Shown here one piece after another: positions 18,082 to 27,400 of a DNA stretch of 43,474 bases (position 1 is its first letter; the number at the start of each line of letters is the position of its first letter). The translations under genes and the position numbers were made by a program. This stretch comes from a virus, in the IMG/VR virus record IMGVR_UViG_3300023179_000192, positions 1-43,474 of that record. One strand, given 5' to 3'. Under the pieces are notes generated by a model. It had not been told where the DNA came from. It made no database searches and was given only the letters and a program-made list of their open reading frames with translations.

Positions 18082-19460
18082 GATCCGTTCCTGTATTCAC
18101 CCTCCCAACTTTTGACCCAGAAATCTCTATTCCATTTATACTGTGTTCCAGTTGTAAGATTACTTGCGTATTGAATTTCAGTTGCTGATCTGGCATCGAA
18201 CACCACTGACCAATGTTGACCAGTATATTCAATAATGTCGTTGGCTCGGGCTACCAGATCCTGACCGTCCGCACCTCGCCAGGCCACTGCTGCAGTCTGA
18301 CTGGGATTATTCAGACTACCAATGTCTTTTAATATCAGATATCTGGTTCCTGTAGCTGGGGATAATATTTCAGAATCCACTGTGACTTTATGGGGGTCAA
18401 TGATGGCATTAAATGGGTCCAGAGTGTTGCCAGGCAACGTGTCTATATCGGGATTAAAAATTAACTGTGTAGCATCGGTGGGATGATAACTGACTGTGCC
18501 CACGACTTCAGTAATGCCATCTTCTTGTAAAAGTCTGATCTGACTGATTCCGTTTTCTAATTTACCATAGACATTTATCAGGTTGATCCAACTGTCATCA
18601 GATCCCACTTTTGCAGAAGCTCCCAGAGTGGGTTCTCTGGGCGTTTCGATATCCTGGGGTTTGAGTAAGGTCAGCGTGTTTCCAATCAGCAATACTCCAT
18701 AATCCATGGGAGTAAAATATTGCCTGCTGCCCAGGAGATTGGTGTCACTATATATGGCACTGTTTAGATCTCCATGTGCATCATGTATGCTGGCTATGAT
18801 TTTTTGTACAACTCCCAATTTTTTAACTTTGGCAGGAGGGCTAATCCATATGGGCAATTTAAATGTCAACGTGGCTACGTCTATAGGGTTTTCAGTACCA
18901 ATTGGCACTGATCTTGATGTCCAGTTGGGCGACTCAAGGAAAACTGCACTCAAGCTGGTCCAGTCAATGTAGTTATCGGTGCTCTGAATTTCCAATGCCG
19001 GGTTGAATAACACAATCAATTGTTCCAACAACTGAAGTTTTTGTTTGGTATTACTGGTCCAGATATCTACTTTGAGTTCCAGGGTATATGGCACCGGCAT
19101 CAAACGCTCGATAGTAAACGCAGACCCCTGCTGGTTCTCATATTCCTGGGTTTCTTGGTTGTACGCTCGCTGTCTGATACTCATTTTGCCCACATATGTG
19201 GGCTCCTGAACCCGATCTCTGTCATATGTGAGTCCATTGATGTAGACTGTCATTGCAGGCACAGTGGGCAATTTATTTTCACTGTTATTGGATATGATTG
19301 CTGCTACTTGGCGGCTGCTGTCGCCATAATACACAGGCACTCGCTGCAAGGTGGTGTTCCCAGTACGGTCTTTGCCAAATTCCACTTGAAATTCGCTAAT
19401 CATGCGAATAAATTGAATCAGGAACCTCTCTATTTGCGCGTCATAAAAGAATTTCTGCAT
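18063..19460 (-). CDS. gp15: Tail sheath stabiliser/completion protein (gp15-like)
   Basis: A 465-residue protein whose first about 230 residues align by eye with T4 gp15: FFYDAQIERFLIQFIRMISEFQV, then LQRVPVYYGDSSR, VPAMTVYINGLTYDRDR, VPYTLELKVDIWTSN, LLEQLIVLFNPALEI and a late FKLPIWISPP. T4 gp15 caps the tail tube and sheath and joins the tail to the neck. T4 gp15 is only about 270 residues, so the C-terminal about 220 residues here are an added domain, a size I associate with other aquatic T4-like phages. Its ATG overlaps the gp14 stop (TGATG), meaning coupled translation of two neck/tail-joint parts. Confidence 0.8.
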   Translation of the reverse strand: MQKFFYDAQIERFLIQFIRMISEFQVEFGKDRTGNTTLQRVPVYYGDSSRQVAAIISNNSENKLPTVPAMTVYINGLTYDRDRVQEPTYVGKMSIRQRAYNQETQEYENQQGSAFTIERLMPVPYTLELKVDIWTSNTKQKLQLLEQLIVLFNPALEIQSTDNYIDWTSLSAVFLESPNWTSRSVPIGTENPIDVATLTFKLPIWISPPAKVKKLGVVQKIIASIHDAHGDLNSAIYSDTNLLGSRQYFTPMDYGVLLIGNTLTLLKPQDIETPREPTLGASAKVGSDDSWINLINVYGKLENGISQIRLLQEDGITEVVGTVSYHPTDATQLIFNPDIDTLPGNTLDPFNAIIDPHKVTVDSEILSPATGTRYLILKDIGSLNNPSQTAAVAWRGADGQDLVARANDIIEYTGQHWSVVFDARSATEIQYASNLTTGTQYKWNRDFWVKSWEGEYRNGSWTLVL

Positions 19461-20809
19461 CAGTTATCTGCCTCGGGGCGTAGTGCTTGTGATAGTCCCT
19501 GCCGTTCAACATGTTTCTTGGCGTACACAGTGTATTCCAGTAGATCACCAGGTGTCAGGGTCTGACTTATTGTGAACGATATATTGCCACTGCTGTTGGA
19601 CATGGTATTTACTATTGTTGTGCTGTTCAATTGTGTTTTCACACCGTATGTCCTGACATAAGGTATGTTGGTGATCACTGTGCCTGAACTCATGCTAAAT
19701 GAGATTGTTCGGGCATTGGCTTCAGGAACATAGGGGTTGGAGACTCGGATGGCATCATACCCCAACCCGTCAGTATACCTGACATTGTCATTGTTGACAA
19801 AACTGCTGCGTTGGGTTTTGTTGTCTGCCCCAGGGGTAAGGTTAGTTCTCACAGCATCCTCCACCTTGACCCAGCGACGGCCATCGTGACGGAACAATCT
19901 GTTGGGCATATAGTCTAGACGTAAGAAAAAATCTCCTGCTTGTGCGTTGCTGGGAAATGATATTCCAGCAGCAACAGTGGCGCCATTGGGCGGAGTGGCA
20001 TCACTGGTGAGATAACCCTCAACTTTCTTTTCTGGGGATCCAATGGGGTTGCCGGGACGGCCGTCAGGCAGACGCGGCTCAGTATATATTGTAGAAGTAT
20101 CATATCCAGACGCAGGCACTTCTTCTTCGGCTCTTTGTACGATGGCATCGTTTATTTCTATGTATTTGTCATAGGTACTTAACAATTGTCCAATGGTGGT
20201 GTCAGTGTCGTCACCAGCTTTGATGACGTTGAGAATATCTTTGTACTCCTGACTGTCCACCAATGGTGCGATTTTCACTCGCCATAAATGTGGATACCAG
20301 GTTGGTGCAAACCCTTCTGCTGCTCGAGTTGCGTCCTGTACCACATAATAACGTTTTAGGGCGGTGGGCAAGTCCTCGTCCAGTGGGTAATAATCCTTTA
20401 AGTGGGGCAATTCCATGACATCACCTACTATGATCTTACGCCCTAGAGTTTCCACCATGTCGTTTAAGTGGAATACCATGAACAAGGTGTCACCAGTCAA
20501 AAACAGCCCAAACTGTGTGAGATCAAAGTCGTTGTCGTTGATGCGATATACTGTTCTCAGAGTATATACACTGGTGTCGTATTTGCGATCACGGTTTTCC
20601 AAAAACAGAAGATCTTGTATGTTTTTGACACTATCATTCAAATATCCAGGTTCAGTTGCACTGGTTCCGGTGCCGTCAGTAATGGGTCCCAGATATTTGT
20701 GGATGTGCACATCAGTGCCACCCACGGTGAACATTTCTGAAATGCGGCGGTCAAAGAACTTGTAATCGTTGCCTTTGTTTTCTCGCCATAAACTTAAACG
20801 CGGCATCAT
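19460..20809 (-). CDS. gp14: Neck protein gp14
   Basis: A 449-residue homologue of the T4-like neck protein gp14, which together with gp13 completes the head so the tail can attach. Diagnostic stretches in the first about 175 residues are FTVGGTDVHIHKYLGP, FLENRDRKYD, LRTVYRINDNDFDLTQFGLFL, DTLFMVFHLNDMVETLGRK and GDVMELPHLKDYYPLD. The C-terminal about 250 residues contain a FLRLDYMPNRLFRHDGRRWVK strand, a tail-associated motif in phages. It is larger than T4 gp14 (about 256 residues). It begins the minus-strand operon, with an AATAAATA late promoter 18 nt upstream. In T4 genes 13, 14 and 15 are on one strand; here gene 13 is on the opposite strand. Confidence 0.85.
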   Translation of the reverse strand: MMPRLSLWRENKGNDYKFFDRRISEMFTVGGTDVHIHKYLGPITDGTGTSATEPGYLNDSVKNIQDLLFLENRDRKYDTSVYTLRTVYRINDNDFDLTQFGLFLTGDTLFMVFHLNDMVETLGRKIIVGDVMELPHLKDYYPLDEDLPTALKRYYVVQDATRAAEGFAPTWYPHLWRVKIAPLVDSQEYKDILNVIKAGDDTDTTIGQLLSTYDKYIEINDAIVQRAEEEVPASGYDTSTIYTEPRLPDGRPGNPIGSPEKKVEGYLTSDATPPNGATVAAGISFPSNAQAGDFFLRLDYMPNRLFRHDGRRWVKVEDAVRTNLTPGADNKTQRSSFVNNDNVRYTDGLGYDAIRVSNPYVPEANARTISFSMSSGTVITNIPYVRTYGVKTQLNSTTIVNTMSNSSGNISFTISQTLTPGDLLEYTVYAKKHVERQGLSQALRPEADN

Positions 20810-20827
20810 TGAATCCTGTATATCGGA

Positions 20828-20835
20828 TATTTATT
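20828..20835 (-). promoter_or_regulatory. Late promoter AATAAATA (minus strand)
   Basis: TATTTATT on the plus strand reads AATAAATA on the minus strand, 18 nt before the gp14 start. It drives the gp14-gp15-Nudix operon and partly abuts the divergent sigma70-like promoter. Confidence 0.75.
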
Positions 20836-20839
20836 CAGA

Positions 20840-20868
20840 TTGACTGGTTACATGATTGTTGTTATAAT
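20840..20868 (+). promoter_or_regulatory. Sigma70-type promoter
   Basis: TTGACT (20840-20845), a 17-nt spacer, then TATAAT (20863-20868): nearly a perfect consensus promoter and the only one noticed in the window. It would be read by unmodified host RNA polymerase, so the genes behind it can be expressed early. The predicted start is close to 20875, the first base of an ATG. Confidence 0.7.
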
Positions 20869-20874
20869 GCCTGC

Positions 20875-21141
20875 ATGCACGCAATTTCCAACAGTCTAGA
20901 GTGGTCAGATGTTAAAACCCAACTGGAAGTACAAGCCAGGGCACTGGGGCCTGCAGGAATAAAACTCTTGACAATTGTCAGCAATATTAGTAAAATGGTG
21001 TCTGAATTAAGCAGAGAAGAAATCAACTGTCGCCGACACGGCAGACAAACCATACGTCATCGTGAAATATTGGCCAAGATTAACCAAGAGATCGATGCGT
21101 ATGAAAAAATGATAACTTTTGGTGCATTGCTTGGCAATTAA
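20875..21141 (+). CDS. Small conserved phage protein, unknown function
   Basis: An 88-residue helical protein. The core, VSELSREEINCRRHGRQT then HREILAKINQEIDAYEKMITFGALL, resembles small conserved proteins of T4-like aquatic phages, but no function is known to me. I chose the ATG at 20875 rather than the in-frame ATG at 20809. The longer form would run through the divergent promoter region and into the gp14 start, and the TATAAT box ends 6 nt before 20875. That makes the transcript probably leaderless. It is followed 20 nt later by the 389-residue gene, with which it forms a likely early operon. Confidence 0.6.
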   Translation: MHAISNSLEWSDVKTQLEVQARALGPAGIKLLTIVSNISKMVSELSREEINCRRHGRQTIRHREILAKINQEIDAYEKMITFGALLGN

Positions 21142-21161
21142 ATAACAGCAAAGGAGTTGAT

Positions 21162-22331
21162 ATGGCAATTAAGATTGAAGGCGCTAAGAAGAAGGAAAAG
21201 GTCACTCGAGACCCTTTGTTTCTTGATGAAAAGTATACTGGTGGCGAGCCCATCTGGGATCATGAGCGTGCGCTGACATTTGGCGACGATGAATTTGATC
21301 ATCATCTCCGTGCCAGTCTTAATTATTATAACTATTATTTTTCTGCGAAAGATCTCCGTAAGTTTGTGGTGGCCTGGTTGCGTTCGACCAATAATCTGGA
21401 AAAGACCATTGTTGACAAGTATGCTCGAACCCCAGAATCCAAGACTCCCATGACTGTGTGTGGATTGGTCAAGGCACATGAGCGTGGCATGCCCTTGCGT
21501 GATCAACATGTGACGTATATTCTGGGCGCGGTTCAACGGGTTGTTGAACAGGAATCTGAAGAGCCGGCGACAGAAGCTGCCAAACCTGCCGCAACTGTCA
21601 AAGTTCTGACGATCCAGGAACGCATGGCAGAAATTGTTAAAAAGCATATTTTGTATTTTGAAGAACTGGAAGACCGAGTTATTGCAGGAGAGTCAGTGGA
21701 CCCCAAGGCATATGAATACCTGATGGCGCAAGCAGTACCGCAGGCCATGGTGGGGAAAATTGCTGCGGTATTTGAGCCCAGATACGCTGAAATCAATTCT
21801 GCCAAGGCTGGTGATTGTGAACAACTGGCCGAAGGTTATGAGCACCTGAAGGCTGCTGATTATCGTCGGTATGATTCATTCTACACCAAACTTCTGGCCG
21901 ATCTGGGCAGCTATACTCAGACCAAACGAGCTACCAAGAAGGCGGCTGTTCGCAAGCCCCCAGCCAAGGAAAAGCAGGTGGGCAAGCTCAAATATCTAAA
22001 GACTGATGTCAGTCTCAAGATTGCATCAATTAATCCAGTGGATATCATTGGTGCCCGGGAACTTTGGGTTTATAATATCAAGACTCGTAAACTGGGCAAG
22101 TATGTGGCTGACAGTCACATGGGAACCCTGGGCATCAAAGGCACCAGCATCGTGGGATTTGATGAGCTTACTAGTATTCAAAAGACCCTGCGTAAGCCAG
22201 ATCAGCAAATCAGGGCGTTTCTGGGGTCAAGCAAAGTGGAATTGCGTAAGTTCATGGACGCAATCAAGACCACTGAAATTAAACTCAATGGTCGTGTCAA
22301 TGAGGACACTGTGCTGCTGAAAGTTGCATAG
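21162..22331 (+). CDS. Conserved hypothetical, basic linker protein
   Basis: A 389-residue soluble protein I cannot assign. The N-terminal half has a conserved-looking block (WDHERALTFGDDEFDHHLRASLNYYNYYFSAKDLRKFVVAWL) followed by helices. Residues about 255-275 form a Lys/Ala/Pro-rich linker. The C-terminal domain (ELWVYNIKTRKLGKYVADS, then GTLGIKGTSIVGFD, then KTLRKP, ending LNGRVNEDTVLLKVA) is beta-rich. Related proteins occur in marine T4-like phages without known role; the basic linker would suit nucleic-acid contact, but this is speculative. AGGAG sits 7 nt before the ATG. It is probably expressed from the sigma70-like promoter upstream, unlike the late genes around it. Confidence 0.7.
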   Translation: MAIKIEGAKKKEKVTRDPLFLDEKYTGGEPIWDHERALTFGDDEFDHHLRASLNYYNYYFSAKDLRKFVVAWLRSTNNLEKTIVDKYARTPESKTPMTVCGLVKAHERGMPLRDQHVTYILGAVQRVVEQESEEPATEAAKPAATVKVLTIQERMAEIVKKHILYFEELEDRVIAGESVDPKAYEYLMAQAVPQAMVGKIAAVFEPRYAEINSAKAGDCEQLAEGYEHLKAADYRRYDSFYTKLLADLGSYTQTKRATKKAAVRKPPAKEKQVGKLKYLKTDVSLKIASINPVDIIGARELWVYNIKTRKLGKYVADSHMGTLGIKGTSIVGFDELTSIQKTLRKPDQQIRAFLGSSKVELRKFMDAIKTTEIKLNGRVNEDTVLLKVA

Positions 22332-22339
22332 TTGATTAT

Positions 22340-22372
22340 CCTGTTACTGAAATATAAATACACAGTAACAGG
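22340..22372 (+). promoter_or_regulatory. RBS-hiding hairpin with late promoter in loop
   Basis: Perfect 10-bp arms CCTGTTACTG (22340-22349) and CAGTAACAGG (22363-22372) enclose a 13-nt loop containing TATAAATA. The AGGA ribosome-binding site of gp13 (22370-22373) overlaps the right arm. Transcripts running in from the early gene upstream would fold and mask it. Transcripts started at the late promoter lack the left arm. Confidence 0.7.
22353..22360 (+). promoter_or_regulatory. T4-type late promoter TATAAATA
   Basis: Exact late octamer 22 nt before the gp13 ATG, lying in the loop of a perfect inverted repeat. Confidence 0.85.
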
Positions 22373-22382
22373 ACAACTTTAA

Positions 22383-23273
22383 ATGGCGACAGCAACTGGC
22401 AATCTAACTCCACGTGGAAGTATAATCACCGACTCACTGTTCAATGCCAATACCGGTACTGGCACTGGGCATATTGCGTTTGACCCCACTGCGCTGACTG
22501 CCACTGATCAGCAAAAACGAGACATCATTGACTACATTCGCCTGAGATTGGGCGATGGCATGGTGGATGTGGAAGCTGACAAAGAGCATTTTGACATGGG
22601 CATCAAGCAGGCATTGATTAGATACCGCCAGCGCAGCGCCAACAGTGTAGAAGAAAGTTATGCATTCTTGGACCTCTATCCTGAAACACAAGAATACATA
22701 CTACCAAGAGAAATCATGAATATCCGTGCCATATACCGTCGTGGTATTGGCAGTGTTACTGGGACCACAGCCAGTCAATTTGAACCATTTGCCAGTGGTT
22801 ATTTGAACACCTACATGCTGGTGGCGGGTCGTGTGGGCGGGTTGGTTAACTATGAACTGTTTGTGGGCTATCAAGAATTGGCCATGCGCATGTTTGGTGG
22901 CTACATAGATTTTCACTGGAACAAGACCACGCACAAATTGACTTTGGTAAGAAAAATACCAAACTTTGGACAAAATTATCAGGAAAATGTCAGCGAAAGT
23001 GTGTTGCTGCACATAGATAATTACAAGCCAGATCAGATGTTGCTGAACGATCACACTGCATTTCCCTGGATTCAGGACTATGCATATGCATTGGTCATGA
23101 TGAGTATAGGTCAGGCTCGTGAAAAATTCAGCACTATTGCTGGTCCACAAGGCGGAACTACTTTAAACGGCTCTGCCCTCAAGGCCGAAGGTCAGGCATT
23201 GTTGGACAAACTGGACGAAGATATCCGTAACTTCGTCGACGGCGGCATGCCCATGACCTGGATAATTGGCTAA
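22383..23273 (+). CDS. gp13: Neck protein gp13
   Basis: A 296-residue protein close in size to T4 gp13 (about 309), which forms the neck ring with gp14 on the completed head. Supporting stretches are DQQKRDIIDYIRLRLGDGMVDVE, HFDMGIKQALIRYRQRS, SYAFLDLYPETQEYILP, MNIRAIYRRGIG, HWNKTTHKLTLVRKIP and AYALVMMSIGQAREKF. These match the gp13 proteins of T4-like aquatic phages as I remember them. It is transcribed from its own late promoter and lies opposite in strand to gp14 and gp15, its partners in the neck. The ATG is 9 nt after AGGA. Confidence 0.82.
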   Translation: MATATGNLTPRGSIITDSLFNANTGTGTGHIAFDPTALTATDQQKRDIIDYIRLRLGDGMVDVEADKEHFDMGIKQALIRYRQRSANSVEESYAFLDLYPETQEYILPREIMNIRAIYRRGIGSVTGTTASQFEPFASGYLNTYMLVAGRVGGLVNYELFVGYQELAMRMFGGYIDFHWNKTTHKLTLVRKIPNFGQNYQENVSESVLLHIDNYKPDQMLLNDHTAFPWIQDYAYALVMMSIGQAREKFSTIAGPQGGTTLNGSALKAEGQALLDKLDEDIRNFVDGGMPMTWIIG

Positions 23274-23279
23274 AATATT

Positions 23280-23329
23280 TGACTTCTGATGGTTTTAGTA
23301 TTTAAATATTAGATTAGATCAGGAGTTCA
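23280..23329 (+). promoter_or_regulatory. RBS-hiding hairpin before gp1 kinase
   Basis: TGACTTCTGAT (23280-23290) can pair with ATCAGGAGTTCA (23318-23329), with one G-U pair and one bulged A. The right arm contains the AGGAG ribosome-binding site. The 27-nt loop holds TTTAAATA (23301-23308), so only promoter-started mRNA would expose the site. Confidence 0.55.
23301..23308 (+). promoter_or_regulatory. Late promoter-like TTTAAATA
   Basis: Differs from the T4 late octamer at one position and keeps the TAAATA core. It is 22 nt before the gp1 ATG. Confidence 0.5.
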
Positions 23330-23330
23330 G

Positions 23331-23987
23331 ATGCCACAAATCATTGGAATTTGCGGGTTTATCGGTGCCGGTAAAGACACAGTTGCTGATTATTTGGTTA
23401 ATATTCATGGGTTCCGACGTGAAAGTTTTGCCAGTAGTCTCAAAGATGCAGTCAGTGTGGTTTTTGGCTGGAATCGTGAACTTCTGGAAGGCCGCAGCAA
23501 ACAGAGCCGAGAGTGGCGTGAGCAGCCAGATATCTGGTGGAGCGACAAATTAGGTAAAACTATTACTCCCAGATACATTCTGCAGCACTGGGGCACTGAT
23601 GTTATCCGCAATGGATTTCATGATGATATCTGGTTGGTCAGTCTAGAGAACAGATTACGATCAGCACAGGATGACGTCGTGGTTACTGATTGTCGATTTC
23701 CCAATGAGATTGCGGCAATTCGTGATGCTGGTGGTGTGATTCTACAAATCCAACGAGGGCCATTGCCAGAGTGGTATGCGTGTGCACTTAAAGAAAATAC
23801 CACTGATGCTGATCAACAGTGGATTTTACAAGATCACAACGAGCTAATGCATCAAAAGTATCCACACATCCATGCCAGTGAGTATTCCTGGGTTGGACAC
23901 GAATTCGATGCTGTATTGGATAACAGTGGCAGTCTGGAACAGTTGTATGAGCAGGTTGAACAACTATTGATTAAAGATCGGGAGTGA
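23331..23987 (+). CDS. gp1: Deoxynucleoside monophosphate kinase (gp1-like)
   Basis: A 218-residue P-loop kinase of the T4 gp1 family, which phosphorylates dNMPs (including modified ones in T4) to dNDPs for phage DNA synthesis. The Walker A loop is G9-F-I-G-A-G-K15-D-T. Other family marks are FASSLKDAVSVVFGW, then RYILQHWGTDVIRNGF, then VVVTDCRFPNE, where the DxRFPNE motif is typical. T4 gp1 is about 240 residues. It lies next to gp13 with its own late-type promoter, so a metabolic gene is embedded in the structural block. The last 17 bp overlap the 3' end of the convergent HNH-like gene. Confidence 0.85.
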   Translation: MPQIIGICGFIGAGKDTVADYLVNIHGFRRESFASSLKDAVSVVFGWNRELLEGRSKQSREWREQPDIWWSDKLGKTITPRYILQHWGTDVIRNGFHDDIWLVSLENRLRSAQDDVVVTDCRFPNEIAAIRDAGGVILQIQRGPLPEWYACALKENTTDADQQWILQDHNELMHQKYPHIHASEYSWVGHEFDAVLDNSGSLEQLYEQVEQLLIKDRE

Positions 23988-24321
23988 GGTCCCCCTGCCC
24001 CCATCCCAGCCCTTGCTTGGCCACTTCGATCTGGCAGTTGGCACATATGGTTTTTAAATTGGGCAAGGCACAGTTGTTGAGATTTCCATCCACGTGAAAT
24101 ACAAATAACTGCTCTCGATATCGGGCTTTAAAACCACACCGTTCGCAGTGTGGTTTTTTCTTATATCCTGATTTGACCCACAATGGTATAGCTGTTTGTA
24201 AATTTTTTTTCTTGCGTATACAGCCGTCGCAACGTTTGCGGTAATACCTTTTTTCACCTTTAATGTAATTTACCGCGGCTGGCTTCTTACCACAAACTGC
24301 ACATAGGGGACGATTTTCCAT
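23971..24321 (-). CDS. Small HNH/zinc-finger protein
   Basis: A 116-residue protein with two zinc-binding Cys pairs at the N-terminus (C7-x2-C10, C31-x2-C34). An HNH-like part follows: C59-x2-C62, FHVDGNLNN (H76, D78, N80), NLKTICANC (N88, C93-x2-C96). This layout is that of small HNH nucleases and zinc-ribbon proteins frequent in T4-like aquatic phages; they may be free-standing homing-type nucleases or regulators. Catalysis is not proven, because a second catalytic His is not obvious. It is a single minus-strand gene between plus-strand blocks and overlaps gp1 by 17 bp. GATAAATA lies only 4 nt before the ATG, so the mRNA is predicted to be leaderless. Confidence 0.7.
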   Translation of the reverse strand: MENRPLCAVCGKKPAAVNYIKGEKRYYRKRCDGCIRKKKNLQTAIPLWVKSGYKKKPHCERCGFKARYREQLFVFHVDGNLNNCALPNLKTICANCQIEVAKQGLGWGQGDLTPDL

Positions 24322-24325
24322 CAGA

Positions 24326-24333
24326 TATTTATC
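24326..24333 (-). promoter_or_regulatory. Late promoter GATAAATA (minus strand), leaderless
   Basis: TATTTATC on plus reads GATAAATA on minus. T4 late promoters start transcription about 6 nt past the octamer; here that falls on the ATG itself. Confidence 0.65.
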
Positions 24334-24390
24334 ACACCCAGAAAACGCAAACCTTTAAAAGGGTAGTTAACCTGCTAAAAAACAGAAAAG

Positions 24391-24418
24391 ATAATAAATA
24401 TTTAAACAGTTTTATTAT
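24391..24418 (+). promoter_or_regulatory. Inverted repeat over gp18 late promoter
   Basis: Arms ATAATAAA (24391-24398) and TTTATTAT (24411-24418) are perfect complements. The left arm overlaps the late promoter, and the right arm ends directly before AGAGGA. A shielding role in read-through mRNA is possible but weaker than at the other sites because the pairs are all A-T. Confidence 0.4.
24393..24400 (+). promoter_or_regulatory. Late promoter AATAAATA
   Basis: Late octamer variant 32 nt before the tail sheath gene ATG. Confidence 0.75.
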
Positions 24419-24432
24419 AGAGGAATACTGCC

Positions 24433-27400
24433 ATGGCATTGATATCTCCAGGAGTTGAAGTAAAAGTCAGTGACGAAAGTCAATACACCCCCACCGCCGC
24501 GGGCACCGTGGCTTACGTTTTGATTGCGACAGCACAAGACAAGAAAAATGCATCTGGTGCCGCTGCCCCCTACACAACCAAAGCGGCAGCAGGTAAACTA
24601 CAGGGAATAACCAGTCAACGAGATCTGGTACAAAAATTTGGTTCACCGGCATTCCAAACCGACTCTAGCGGTAATTCTATCCATGGTGATGAGCGTAATG
24701 AATACGGATTGCTAGCTGCATATAGTGCTCTGGGGGTTTCCAATAGAGTTTATGTCCAGCGTGCTGACGTTGATCTAGCACAACTAGCACCAACCGGCAT
24801 TCGACCCACTGGGGAGCCTGCGGACGGCACTTACTGGTTGGATTTGACCAGTACACAATGGGGAATTTATGAGTGGGGAGTTTTTGGTAATCAATTTACC
24901 TTGCAGAACCCCCGAATTATTGATGATGTTACTCAGTTAAATGCTGGTGCCCCCCTTACGTCAGTTGGCAACATTGGTGAATATGCAGTAGTCGCAGTCA
25001 GTTCGTACAATCCAATTTACTATAAAAATGCCGATAACAACTGGGTATTGGTTGGCAGTGATAACTGGACATTTAGTGTTCCTACCATTACAGGTGCGAT
25101 CTCAAATCCTGGAAACTTATCAATCGGCGATAAACTAGTAATCAATAATGTAAATGTTACTGCAACTGGTACCACTGTGTCAGCGATTGCTAGTGATATT
25201 AATTCAGCCGGCATCACCGGGGTCAGAGCCGATGTGACCAGTACTGGCGATATCAGAATTTATTGTGCCGCCAATGCAACCAGCAATGGTTCAACGGTTG
25301 ATGGTCAGTTGACAATTGCCAAGGGCTCTACTATTGGTGGCGTGGATTGCGCAGTCAAGCTAGGACTATTTGACTCACAATTAGACGGAGTATCTAATGT
25401 AAAAACTCTACTAGGCCCAACTGTGCAGTTCAGTAGCTATGTTAATGTGCCAGCCTGGAAAACCAGTGATGATTACCCACGCCCTTACGGCAGTGTTTGG
25501 TTTAAAACCAGTGCAGTTGGTAATGGCACCAATATTAGTATCAAAGAATACAACAGCAATCTACAGTCTTGGGGTTTACAATCTGCACCAGTATTCAGTG
25601 GTGAAAGTACTGCGATTTATGTTCTAGATCCACAGGGCGGTGGTGCACAAATTCCAGCAGGTCAGGTAATTGCTTTGAGTGATGCATTGGTTGCTGGTAC
25701 AGGAACAGTAAAACTATTGCGTAAAAACGTCACTGGAAAATTGAAAATTACTGGGCGTACACCTTCGGTTCCTTTAACTTTTGTAGTTGGTGATAGTTTC
25801 AAACTGCTTGTGACTGTGCCTGGTACATCTGAACTGGCTGAGGCAACAATAACATTAACTGGTACCACTGCGGCTAGTTTGGTATCTCAGATACAGGCCG
25901 CAAATCTACCAAATTTTGTAGCTGCAGTTGAGGCAGGCGGTGCCATAAGTTTAACACATCTATCTGGGGGCTTGTTTGCCTGGAAACAACTTGTTGGGAC
26001 ACCATTGGCAACTGCGGGATTAAATACGGCCACACATGTTCGTGAAGTTCGAATTGGCGGTACCACAATTTATCAAGCAAGCCCATTCGCTGAATTGACT
26101 TACACTTATTCATTCACTGCACCATATACCAATCCCAGGGATGGTACATTATGGTATTACAGTAATCCACTTGAAGTGGATATCATGATCAGTGATGGCA
26201 GTGGATGGAAAGGCTATCGTACTGTAGGCAATGATGCCCGAGGATACAACCTAACCATCACCGATCCTGCTGGTCCCATATTGAGTGCAAGCCGTCCAAA
26301 CACACAAAACGACGGGGCAACTCAGATAGTGGAGGGTGACCTCTGGATTGATACCAGTGATTTGGAAAATTACCCGATGATTTATCGATTCAACGGCATC
26401 AACTGGGATCTAATTGATAATACAGATAACATCGGGGTTGATGGTATTGTGTTTGCGGATGCTCGTTGGGACGCCAGTTTGGACCAATCCGGCAACAGTG
26501 TGGGTGGTATTGTGGACCCCATCACTGGGGACATCCCAGCCATTAGGGGTATGTTGCTCAGTAATTATATTGATGATGATTGCCCAGACTACCGTCTATA
26601 CCCACGTGGCAGTTTGTTGTTCAATACACGACGCACTGGGTTCAATGTCAAGCGATTTGAAAGCAAGTGGTTCGACAACCCAGATGCATTTGCTGGCACA
26701 GTGGTTCCTGCGGTCAAATCTGCCTGGGTCACACACAGCGGAGTCAACAGTGCGGGCGTTCCTTATTTTGGCCACAAAGCACAACGCAACACTGTGGTTG
26801 AAGCCATGAAGGCAGCCATTGAGTCCAGCACCGAATTACGTGAAGAACAAACACAGTTTAACCTGATTGTTTGCCCTGGCTACCCCGAACTAATCCAGAA
26901 TATGATCGCTCTAAACAATGACCGCAAACAGACTGCGTTTATCATTGGTGATAGCCCATTGGATCTGACATCTTCTAATGTGGAAGCCTGGAGTAAAAAC
27001 ACAGCCCTGGCACTGGACAATGGTGAACAGGGTCTGGTCAGCACCAGCGAATACCTGGCGGTTTACTATCCATCGGGATTTGCAACCAATCTGGACGGCA
27101 ACAGTGTGGTGGTTCCAGCCAGTCACATCATGTTGCGCACATATATTCGCAGTGACAATGTCAGCTACCCCTGGTTTGCACCAGCTGGTGTTCGTCGCGG
27201 CGTAGTGGACAATGCCAGCAGCATTGGTTACATTGACACTGCAGATGGCAGAGTATTCCGCAGCATTGGTGTTACTGTGGGGCTGCGTGACACACTTTAT
27301 GAGAATCGTGTCAATCCACTCACAGTGTTGCCAGGCGTGGGATTGGTGGCATACGGACAAAAAACTCGATCACCCATGACCAGTGCGCAAGATCGCGTCA

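Noticed and set aside
20809-20874. Upstream in-frame start (20809) for the 88-residue protein
   Set aside because: It would place the start before the sigma70-like promoter and across the divergent gp14 start; the added residues (MNPVYRIFIQIDWLHDCCYN) do not look conserved.
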